The position numbers were made by a program, and so were the translations under genes. A stretch of 5,607 bases of DNA from Betaproteobacteria bacterium (lineage in GTDB: Bacteria > Pseudomonadota > Gammaproteobacteria > Burkholderiales > SG8-39): the NCBI GenBank assembly GCA_005888925.1, contig VBCP01000309.1:1-5607 (forward strand). The letters are read 5' to 3'. Each line of letters begins with the position of its first letter. Positions within the stretch are counted from its first letter, which is position 1. Below are positions 1-5,607 of this stretch, piece after piece. The notes below the pieces were generated by a model, which was not told the origin of the DNA, made no database searches, and saw only the letters and a list, made by a program, of their open reading frames with translations.

Positions 1-369
1 GACCAGGCGGCCGACACGGTGTTCGCCGCGCTGCGCGAGGCGCAGCCCGGCGAGACCTATGTCCCGCGCGCGCCTTCGGCCACGGTGGAGAATATTGCGC
101 GCGCCCTCATCGGCAGCCGCCGCATCGAGACCAAGGTGATCGGCATCCGGCCGGGCGAGAAGATGCACGAGATCATGGTTTCGGAGGAGGAGGCGCACCA
201 CTGCGTGCGCCGCGGCGAGTATTTCTCGATCCTGCCGATGCTGCCCGAGCTGCGGCGCGACGCGAAGGCCGAGAGCAACGCGCTGTCCGGCGAGTTCAGC
301 TCCGCCGACACGCTGCTCGACCTGCCGGGGACGGTGGAACTCCTGCGGCGACACAATCTCATGCCGTGA
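1..369 (+). CDS. Nucleotide-sugar dehydratase/epimerase, C-terminal part (5' end outside window)
   Basis: This is the last 122 codons of an extended short-chain dehydrogenase/reductase acting on a nucleotide sugar. The frame is open from base 1 and ends at TGA 367-369, so the start and the Rossmann half lie upstream. The clearest motif is GIRPGEKMHE (nt 142-171). G(T/I)RPGEK followed by an S/T-E-E segment is typical of the C-terminal substrate-binding part of UDP-HexNAc 4,6-dehydratases of the PseB/FnlA/WbjB/CapE type. The tail, with a Ser-Ser-Ala-Asp segment and a Leu-rich end, also fits. Known relatives remove water from UDP-GlcNAc to give a 4-keto-6-deoxy sugar in the cytoplasm. Whether this member also epimerises at C5 (the FucNAc route) or not (the QuiNAc route) cannot be told without the N-terminal half. 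Its stop codon overlaps the GTG start of the next gene, which implies translational coupling and a shared pathway. Confidence 0.82.
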   Translation, partial: DQAADTVFAALREAQPGETYVPRAPSATVENIARALIGSRRIETKVIGIRPGEKMHEIMVSEEEAHHCVRRGEYFSILPMLPELRRDAKAESNALSGEFSSADTLLDLPGTVELLRRHNLMP

Positions 370-1283
370 CGCGTGTCCTCGTCACGGGCGCCAGCGGCTT
401 CATCGGCACCGCAGTCTGCATCGATGCACTCGCGAAAGGCTGGAAAGTCCGCGGCGCGGTGCGCAGCGAGCACAAGCCGCTCGCAGAGGGCGTGGAGCGC
501 TGGCCGATCCCCGACTTGCGGGAAGCGGCTTGGGAGCGCGCGCTCGAAGGCGTCGATGCGGTCATCCATCTCGCCGGGATCGCGCACCAGCTGCACGCCC
601 AGAACGCCGAGCAGGTCTATCACGCGGTGAACTGCGCCGCGACCGAGCGGCTGGCGCGCGCGGCGGCACGCGCCGGCGTGCGCCGATTCGTGTTCGCGAG
701 CTCGATCAAGGTCAACGGCGAGAGCACGGCGCCGGACCAACCGTTTCGTGCGGATGACGTCCCGCGCCCGCAGGACCGCTACGCGCGCTCCAAATGGCAG
801 GCCGAGCAGGCTCTCGCCGAAATCGCCGCAAGCACAGGGCTCCAGACGGTGGCGATCAGGTCGCCGCTGGTCTACGGCCCGGGCGTGGGCGCGAATTTCC
901 TGCGGCTCATGCGCTTGGTCGACAGCGCGTTCGTGCTGCCCTTCGGCTCGGTCCGGAACCGGCGCAGCCTGGTCTACGCCGGAAACCTTTCCGGCCTGAT
1001 GCTGTTGTGCGCGAGCTCATTCGCGGCGGCCGGCAAGACGCTGCTCGTTTGTGACGGCGAAGACCTCGGCACGCCGGAACTCGTCCGCCGGATCGCCAAA
1101 TCCCTCGGGCGTCGCGCGCGACTCTGGCCTTTTCCGCCAAGCCTGCTGCCCGACAAACTCGTCCAATCGCTGGTGATCGATGCGGGCGAAACGCGCCGCG
1201 GCCTGCAGTGGGAGCCCAAATTCAGCGTCGACGAGGGCCTCGCTCATACCGCGGGCTGGTACCGTTCGAGGCGCAGCGCATGA
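366..1283 (+). CDS. NAD(P)-dependent nucleotide-sugar reductase/epimerase, WbpV/WreQ-like
   Basis: This 305-residue extended SDR protein has the Rossmann glycine motif TGASGFIG at residues 7-14, an HLAG strand at 68-71, a catalytic Ser in the ASSIKVNGE segment at 111-119, and the YxxxK pair at Tyr139/Lys143. The segments SPLVYGPG (166-173), ANFLRLMR, and NRRSLVY further on are hallmarks of the WbpV/WreQ group. Members of that group reduce the 4-keto group of UDP-4-keto-6-deoxy-HexNAc to give UDP-QuiNAc; many relatives are annotated simply as UDP-glucose 4-epimerase. Length is near the family norm of about 320. The GTG at 366 is chosen because it overlaps the upstream TGA (GTGA), places the glycine motif at the extreme N-terminus as expected, and has no in-frame start just before it. 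No strong Shine-Dalgarno is visible, so coupling to gene 1 is likely. The fold is certain; the exact reaction is inferred from motifs and from the adjacent dehydratase. Confidence 0.88.
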   Translation: MTRVLVTGASGFIGTAVCIDALAKGWKVRGAVRSEHKPLAEGVERWPIPDLREAAWERALEGVDAVIHLAGIAHQLHAQNAEQVYHAVNCAATERLARAAARAGVRRFVFASSIKVNGESTAPDQPFRADDVPRPQDRYARSKWQAEQALAEIAASTGLQTVAIRSPLVYGPGVGANFLRLMRLVDSAFVLPFGSVRNRRSLVYAGNLSGLMLLCASSFAAAGKTLLVCDGEDLGTPELVRRIAKSLGRRARLWPFPPSLLPDKLVQSLVIDAGETRRGLQWEPKFSVDEGLAHTAGWYRSRRSA

Positions 1284-2803
1284 CGCCCGGGGCAGGGGCG
1301 CGCATCGCGCGCAACACCGGGTGGAACCTGCTCGGCGCGCTGCTGCCGATTCCGGTGGCGCTCGTGTGCATACCTCTGCTCATCCGTGGCCTGGGCGTCG
1401 AGCGTTTCGGCGTGCTCGGCATAGCGTGGATGGCGCTCGGCTATTTCGGCATGTTCGATTTCGGGCTGTCGCTGAGCACCACGCGCTTTCTCTCGGCCGC
1501 GCTCGCGCGCGGCGAGCAGCACGGCGTGCGCAGCCTCATGCTGCGCTCGGCGCTCCTGCACGGCATCCTCGGCATCGCCGGGGGCGCGATCTTCGCTCTG
1601 CTCGTCCCCTACCTCGCCAACCGGATCTTCAGCCTGCCGCCCCCGCTCGTCGCGGAAACGCAGGCCGCGCTCTACTGGCTCGCCGCATCGGTGCCAGCGA
1701 TAGTGCTGACGGCCGCCTTTCGCGGCGTGCTCGAAGGCCTGCAGCGCTTCGACCTCGTGAACGTGATCCGCGTGCCGGCGAGCATGGTGAACTACGTGGC
1801 GCCGCTGATCGCGCTTTATTTCGGCAGCGAGCTGCCGCTGGTCGTCAGCCTCATCGTCATCGCCAGGTACGCCGTGCTGGCAGTGTATGGCTTTTTTGCG
1901 CTGCGGGTCCTTCCCCCTGTGTCCCCAGGCTCGGCTGCCGCCAGTCCAAGCCTTCTGCGGCTCGCCGCCTATGGCGGATGGCTCACGGCTTCGAGCCTCG
2001 TCAGCCCTCTGATCATCGCCACCGATCGGTTCGTCATCGCGGCAGCCGTGTCGGCGACGGCAGTCGCGTTCTATGTCACGCCGTACGAAGTGATCACCAA
2101 GGGCTGGATTTTGTCCGCGAGCCTCATGGCCGCGCTCTTCCCCGTCTTCTCAGCGCTAGCGGAGACTTCTCCTTCGGGGATGCGCGCGGCGTGCCGCGCG
2201 GCGCAGCTTTTCCTCCTGACCGCGGCGGCGCCCGCCATCGCGCTGCTGCTCGGCTCGGCGGACTTGCTGCTCGGGTGGTGGCTCGGGCCCGAGTTCAGAG
2301 CGAATTCAACGATGGTGGCGCGCCTGCTTGCCGTGGGAATGCTGGTGAGCATCGTCGCCCAGGTCCCGCTCACGGCGTTGAACGCGGTGGGCAGAGCCGA
2401 CCTGACCGCCAAGATCATGGCGGCAGAGCTGCCGTTCTACGCCGCCGCCGCCTGGTACGGCGCCACGCGATTCGGCATCAACGGCGTGGCCGCTGTTTGG
2501 GCGGCGCGAGCGGGCGTCGATGCGCTGGTGCTCTTTGCCGCGGCGCGATTCGCCCTGCCGAAGGAAGACGAAGCCCACCGCGTGCGCCGCTTCGGCGCTG
2601 GAGGCATCGCCACGCTTTGCGCATTCCTTGCCGCAGCGTGGCTGACTCCCCATGCCCTGCCCGACGCCGTCGCTGCGCGCTGCGCGGTGTTGGCGGTGCT
2701 CCTGTCCGCGCTCGTCATCTGGCAGTGGCGCGCGCTCCTTACCCAGGATGACCGGGATACTTTCGGATCCCTGTGCAATCGCCTGCTGAAAATCTCCCGC
2801 TAG
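1280..2803 (+). CDS. Wzx-type polysaccharide flippase (MOP/MATE-like)
   Basis: The 507-residue product is hydrophobic almost throughout, with about 12-14 predicted membrane segments separated by short Arg-rich loops. It begins with a positively charged N-terminus followed by a helix containing NTGWNLLGALLPIPVAL, typical of polysaccharide transporters of the RfbX/Wzx family. The mid-protein segment DRFVIAAAVSATAVAFYVTP followed by YEVITK is also characteristic. Known Wzx proteins move undecaprenyl-diphosphate-linked repeat units across the inner membrane. The ATG at 1280 overlaps the upstream stop as ATGA and has a GAGG Shine-Dalgarno at 1268-1271, 8 nt upstream, so it is preferred over in-frame codons further upstream inside gene 2. 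Length fits the longer Wzx members. The C-terminus ends in a charged tail (LTQDDRD and beyond), likely cytoplasmic. The last 31 nt overlap the glycosyltransferase gene. A lipid or teichuronic-acid-type exporter of the same superfamily is possible, but the context favours Wzx. Confidence 0.9.
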   Translation: MTPGAGARIARNTGWNLLGALLPIPVALVCIPLLIRGLGVERFGVLGIAWMALGYFGMFDFGLSLSTTRFLSAALARGEQHGVRSLMLRSALLHGILGIAGGAIFALLVPYLANRIFSLPPPLVAETQAALYWLAASVPAIVLTAAFRGVLEGLQRFDLVNVIRVPASMVNYVAPLIALYFGSELPLVVSLIVIARYAVLAVYGFFALRVLPPVSPGSAAASPSLLRLAAYGGWLTASSLVSPLIIATDRFVIAAAVSATAVAFYVTPYEVITKGWILSASLMAALFPVFSALAETSPSGMRAACRAAQLFLLTAAAPAIALLLGSADLLLGWWLGPEFRANSTMVARLLAVGMLVSIVAQVPLTALNAVGRADLTAKIMAAELPFYAAAAWYGATRFGINGVAAVWAARAGVDALVLFAAARFALPKEDEAHRVRRFGAGGIATLCAFLAAAWLTPHALPDAVAARCAVLAVLLSALVIWQWRALLTQDDRDTFGSLCNRLLKISR

Positions 2804-3717
2804 TCTCGGTCGTCATCCCGTCGTACAACCACGCGCGGTATCTCGCCGCGGCGATAGACAGCGTCCTCGCGCAGGATTACCCGCGCGTCGAGCTGATCGT
2901 CATCGACGACGGCTCGACCGACGGTTCGCCGGACGTGCTGAAAAAGTACGATCAACGCTTTCATTGGGAGGTGCAGGCGAACCAGGGGCAGGCGGCGACG
3001 ATGAACCGCGGATGGACGATGTCGCGCGGCGAGATCCTCGCGTACCTCAGTGCCGACGACATTCTGCTGCCGAACGCGGCAAGCGCGGCGGTGTCGTGCC
3101 TGCGCAGGAACGCCGAGGCAGTCCTTTGCTATTGCGATTTCAACCTGATCGACCCCGGCGGCCGGCTGATCCGCCGCATCAGCACGCCCGATTTCAGCTA
3201 TCGGGACATGCTGGTCAAGGTCATCTGCCCGCCGGGGCCCGGAGCGTTTTTCAGGCGCCACGCCTTCGAGACGACGGGCTTCTGGGACGGGTCTCTCAGG
3301 ACCATGCTCGATTATGACTACTGGCTAAGGCTCGGCCTGCAGGGCTCGATCGTGAGCATTCCGCAAGTGCTCGCCCTATATCGCATGCATGCGGGACAGG
3401 AGACGTTCTCGACGATGAACGAAAGCATGTCGGGCGAACCCGTCCGCATCGTCTCGCGCGTACTGGAAAACCCTGCGTTGCCCGGCGAGCTCGCCGCGCT
3501 GAAGAGCAAGGCGCTGAGCAATGCCCACCTCCACAGCGCCCAGCTGCATTTCCGCGGCTACCGCTACCGGCTCGGCCTGCAGAGCCTGCGACAGGCGTTC
3601 GTGCTGTGCCCGCGCAACCTCTTCACCTGGAAAGCGTTCAGGATGAGCGCCAACGTGGTCCTCAATCGCGCGCTCCACAGGGCGCTCTGGAAGATCAACC
3701 GCGTCCTGCGCGGCTAA
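2773..3717 (+). CDS. Glycosyltransferase family 2 (GT-A fold)
   Basis: The 314-residue protein starts, after nine residues, with the classic GT2 strand VSVVIPSYNHARYL (11-24). Then come the nucleotide-binding acidic motif VIDDGSTDGS (43-52), a QANQGQAATMNRG segment (68-80), and the metal-binding DxD-type motif as SADD (93-96). The PGPGAFFRR segment (154-162) and DYDYWLRLG (180-188) contain the likely acceptor-side or catalytic acidic residues. A YRMH motif follows. The C-terminal 100 residues are Arg/Leu-rich and helical, with no clear membrane span, so it is probably a cytoplasmic or membrane-associated enzyme adding one sugar to the lipid-linked repeat unit. The sugar cannot be predicted. 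GTG 2773 is the only workable start: an in-frame TGA lies at 2749-2751 and the catalytic fold begins right after the GTG. It overlaps the flippase gene by 31 nt with only a weak GGA (2765-2767) as a ribosome site, suggesting coupled translation. Confidence 0.92.
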   Translation: MQSPAENLPLVSVVIPSYNHARYLAAAIDSVLAQDYPRVELIVIDDGSTDGSPDVLKKYDQRFHWEVQANQGQAATMNRGWTMSRGEILAYLSADDILLPNAASAAVSCLRRNAEAVLCYCDFNLIDPGGRLIRRISTPDFSYRDMLVKVICPPGPGAFFRRHAFETTGFWDGSLRTMLDYDYWLRLGLQGSIVSIPQVLALYRMHAGQETFSTMNESMSGEPVRIVSRVLENPALPGELAALKSKALSNAHLHSAQLHFRGYRYRLGLQSLRQAFVLCPRNLFTWKAFRMSANVVLNRALHRALWKINRVLRG

Positions 3718-3749
3718 AATAGCGCCGGCACCAATCGGACCGGATCGCC

Positions 3750-3756
3750 AGAGGAG
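3750..3756 (+). promoter_or_regulatory. Shine-Dalgarno for the oxygenase gene
   Basis: AGAGGAG lies 4 nt before ATG 3761 and is the strongest ribosome-binding match in the window. It sits in the only clear intergenic gap (3718-3760), so the oxygenase gene has its own initiation signal rather than relying on coupling. It also decides the start of that gene. No convincing promoter or terminator hairpin was found in the gap. Confidence 0.7.
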
Positions 3757-3760
3757 CCGC

Positions 3761-4461
3761 ATGCCGTCGCATCCCACCACTTTCGAGCTGTGCCAGTCGT
3801 TTCTCGACAGGTTCGAGAGATTTGCCGAGCAGAATCACGACGCCTTCCGCGACGCCGTCCCATTCCCCAACGCGGTGGCCGACAAGCTGTTCGACGAGCG
3901 GCTGATCGAGCGCATCCTGCGGGAGTATCCGGAGCGCAATGCCGAGATCTGGCAGCGCTACGACGACTCGGACATCCAGATCAAGGTGCGCACGAAGTGG
4001 GCGAGCGACTCCGACATCCCGGACGATATCCGCGAAGTGGTGCGCACCCTTAACGGTGGCAGGTTTCTGCGTCGGTGTTCCGCGGCGGCATGCTCGACAT
4101 CCACTGTGACGGCAACTGGCACGACGCCATGGCGGTGCACCGTAGGCTGAACGTCATTCTGTACCTCAACCCCGGCTGGCAGGAAAGCTGGGGCGGCGGG
4201 CTGGAATTCTGGGACCGCAAGCTCGAGGGCTGCCGCAAGAAGATCATGCCGCTCAACAACCGGATGGTGGTTTTCGTCACCAACGACTACACGTTCCACG
4301 GGCACCCGGCGCCATTGAACTGCCCCGAGCACGAGTCGAGGAGATCGCTGATCCTCTACTACTACACGAGCCGGCCGCGCACTGCGGACGAAGTCGCGGT
4401 CACCGACCCGCACCGCGCGCTCTGGCGCAACCGGGGACAAGTCACCGGCTCGCGCAAATAG
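3761..4461 (+). pseudogene. 2-oxoglutarate/Fe(II)-dependent oxygenase, frame-disrupted with apparent internal deletion
   Basis: Two frames together give one 2OG-Fe(II) oxygenase (prolyl-hydroxylase-like, PF13640-type fold). The 5' part, 3761 to about 4072, encodes family-typical sequence: PFPNAVADKLFDERLIERI, then a region ending LNGGRFLR. That frame then turns into low-complexity Ser/Thr/Ala residues and stops at 4150. Family sequence resumes in the -1 frame from about 4075 (VFRGGMLDIHCD) to TAG 4459-4461. The 3' part holds the catalytic residues: iron ligands His and Asp in HCD (4102-4110), the distal His in FHGHP (4297-4311), and a 2OG-binding Arg in SRRSL (4336-4350). Relatives, as I recall them, have about 20-27 residues between the FL and RGG segments (a LTGI...PDP...GGGLH-type stretch). 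These are absent, and the frame change fits a loss of 3n+1 bases. It is likely non-functional unless the sequence is wrong. In such clusters these enzymes are thought to hydroxylate or otherwise tailor a product; the substrate is unknown. Confidence 0.82.
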
Positions 4462-4463
4462 CG

Positions 4464-5290
4464 ATGGCGCTGGCGCTGCTGCGCAGGAGAGCCTCTGGGG
4501 TCCTGAAGGAATTTCACCGCCTTACGCAGTCGCTGTCGCGCAACGCGGTCGACAGCCACGTCGAGAATTACATCGTCGACGATTTTCTCAACCGCGATTA
4601 CGGCAGCGCTTACGGCGTGACCCGGCAATCGCGGATCGAGCTGGTGGCGAAGATACGATCGGTGCTCGCAAACGTACCGTCGGCCACCCGAATGCTCTAT
4701 CACGTCGTCCTCGCGAGAGAGTTGCTGGCGATCCCCGCCGCCGCGCAAGGCGATGTCATCGAGTGTGGCGCCTACAAGGGAGCGTCATCCGCCTCGCTGT
4801 CGCCACCGGAGAGTCCGAAATCGCGCGGAACTATTCCCACTTGCGGCTCACCGGCCATTACCGCCAGGGCATGTATTCCGGGGCACTCGCCGAAGTGCGC
4901 GAAAACGTCGCGAAGTACGGAAGCATCGGGCAGTGCGAGTTCGTGCAGGGCTTGTTTTCCGACTCGCTGCGCGCGATCCCGGCAAAGTTCGTGTTCGCGT
5001 TCATCGACGTCGATCTCACTTCCTCGATGAAGGACTGCATCAGGCAGATCTGGCCGCGGCTCGCGGACGAAGGCCTGGTCTACACCGACGTCTCGTGCGA
5101 CATGGAGGTGGTTCGCGTCTGGTTCGACGACGGCTGGTGGCAGAAGGAGCTCGGCCAGCGCGCTCCCGGTTATGTCGGCACCGGATGTGGATTGCCCGTG
5201 AGCGTCAACGGCTCATCGCTCGGCTACGTCCAGAAGATTGCGGATGTGAACAAATCCTACGAGCGGGGTTCCTGGTTTGCCGGCAGTTAG
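4464..5290 (+). pseudogene. TylF/MycF-type sugar O-methyltransferase, frame-disrupted with apparent internal deletion
   Basis: The 5' frame (from ATG 4464, 2 nt after the oxygenase stop) encodes about 113 family-typical residues. These include an N-terminal helical region and SAM motif I, GDVIECGAYKGASSASLS (residues 96-113). It then loses similarity and runs out of frame to 5030. The family sequence resumes in the frame two positions on, from about 4808 (GESEIARNYSHLRL, then HYRQGMYSGALAEVRENV) to TAG 5288-5290. The 3' part keeps the metal-binding acidic sites expected of TylF/MycF enzymes, DVDL (5006-5017) and the Asp pair before GWW (5126-5131), plus a GTGCGLP loop. What is missing is the stretch that in relatives carries the VxDSFEGLP acidic motif contacting SAM ribose, about 20-25 residues, consistent with loss of 3n+1 bases. 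Intact relatives methylate sugar hydroxyls using SAM and Mg2+. As read, this gene cannot make an intact enzyme. No Shine-Dalgarno is seen, so initiation would depend on translation of the preceding gene. Confidence 0.82.
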
Positions 5291-5607
5291 GTGGCTCGCC
5301 GGCACAGCGCTGGCGGCAGCAATCGGCCTAGCTGCCATCGCCTATCCGCTGTACCCGGGCTCGGGTCTCGTGTTCCTGGCGTTCAACCTGTGCTTCTTCG
5401 GCCTCGCCCTCCTGATACTTCCGCCGCCACGGCTCTACGTCTACACGTTCCTCGCCGCGTTCCTGACGCTCGGCTTTTGGGCCAAGGCGCTGGTGCATAC
5501 CATCTGGGCCACCGGCTTCCTCGAGCCGGTCGGCGATTTCGCCAACACGCCGAACGAGTGGGACAACGCCCTGGTCGCAGCATCGTGCGCTGCACTCGCC
5601 GTAATCG
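5277..5607 (+). CDS. Integral membrane protein, N-terminal part (runs off window), probable TTG start
   Basis: A frame open from 5250 to the window end encodes a strongly hydrophobic protein with no stop. TTG 5277 is the best start: an in-frame TGA at 5247-5249 blocks upstream extension, no ATG or GTG precedes the first hydrophobic segment, and a purine-rich GAGCGGGG (5261-5268) lies 8 nt upstream. Translation gives PAVRWLAGTALAAAIGL at the N-terminus. Membrane segments are likely at about residues 6-23, 31-48 and 53-72, with a fourth starting near 98. A Pro-rich loop with basic residues (49-52, PPPR) lies between segments 2 and 3. A polar loop (GFLEPVGDF, then NTPNEWDNA, residues 80-98) precedes the fourth. 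It overlaps the methyltransferase stop by 14 nt, so it belongs to the same operon. The position suggests a Wzy-type polymerase or a GT-C/mannosyltransferase-like enzyme, but the visible part has no diagnostic motif, so function is left open. Confidence 0.72.
   Translation, partial: MPAVRWLAGTALAAAIGLAAIAYPLYPGSGLVFLAFNLCFFGLALLILPPPRLYVYTFLAAFLTLGFWAKALVHTIWATGFLEPVGDFANTPNEWDNALVAASCAALAVI

Noticed and set aside
57..740. 227-codon open frame on the - strand
   Set aside because: It lies opposite two well-supported + strand genes. Its Arg/Ala/Ser-rich product is typical of antisense frames in GC-rich DNA, and no domain is visible.
1180..2751. 523-codon + strand frame overlapping the flippase gene
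   Set aside because: The product is a low-complexity Arg/Ala/Gly-rich shadow. The frame starting at 1280 gives a coherent membrane transporter over the same bases.
3382..3393. Perfect 12-bp palindrome CGCATGCATGCG
   Set aside because: It lies inside the glycosyltransferase gene and encodes the conserved Tyr-Arg-x-His region. It has no spacer or second copy, so it is probably a by-product of codon choice.
3715..3720. TAAAAT resembling a sigma70 -10 box at the end of the glycosyltransferase gene
   Set aside because: It includes the TAA stop codon and there is no TTGACA-like -35 at 15-19 nt upstream. A single hexamer is not enough to call a promoter.
4055..4085. Programmed -1 ribosomal frameshift joining the two oxygenase frames
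   Set aside because: No X-XXY-YYZ slippery heptamer or downstream pseudoknot is evident, and the joined protein would still lack a conserved stretch, so a deletion explains the data better.
5291..5340. GTG 5291 as start of the last gene
   Set aside because: That frame gives a polar Arg/Ser-rich peptide, while the frame from TTG 5277 gives continuous membrane helices.

Overview
The window is a slice of a GC-rich (roughly two-thirds GC by eye) surface-polysaccharide (O-antigen or capsule) biosynthesis cluster. All genes are on the + strand and most overlap or nearly abut. The high GC, strong G/C preference at third codon positions, and the types of reductase, flippase and TylF-like protein all suggest a proteobacterium, most likely a betaproteobacterium. 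That assignment is an inference, because no taxonomic marker gene is present.

Layout. (1) 1-369: C-terminal end of a nucleotide-sugar dehydratase/epimerase, cut by the window edge. (2) 366-1283: a WbpV/WreQ-like NAD(P)-dependent 4-keto-sugar reductase or epimerase, overlapping gene 1 by 4 nt. (3) 1280-2803: a multi-pass Wzx-type flippase, overlapping gene 2 by 4 nt. (4) 2773-3717: a family 2 glycosyltransferase with a GTG start, overlapping the flippase by 31 nt. (5) The only clear intergenic gap, 43 nt, which carries a good Shine-Dalgarno. (6) 3761-4461: a 2-oxoglutarate/Fe(II) oxygenase gene with a broken reading frame. (7) 4464-5290: a TylF/MycF-type sugar O-methyltransferase gene, also broken. 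(8) 5277-end: the start of an integral membrane protein that runs off the window, probably with a TTG start.

How the genes fit together. Genes 1 and 2 look like consecutive steps making a UDP-linked 6-deoxy-HexNAc sugar. The glycosyltransferase would add a sugar to the undecaprenyl-linked unit, and the flippase would move the unit to the periplasm. The oxygenase and methyltransferase are plausible tailoring enzymes. The last membrane protein could be a polymerase or another membrane enzyme, but its family cannot be fixed from 110 residues.

The most unusual observation is that the two adjacent putative tailoring genes carry the same kind of lesion. Each keeps family-typical sequence on both sides of a junction. 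Each seems to lack about 20-27 conserved residues at the junction, and each changes frame in a way that fits loss of 3n+1 bases. The four biosynthesis genes upstream look unbroken. This is either real parallel decay or deletion of tailoring functions, or an assembly or sequencing artefact. The sequence alone cannot decide. No RNA gene, insertion sequence, CRISPR array or convincing terminator was seen.
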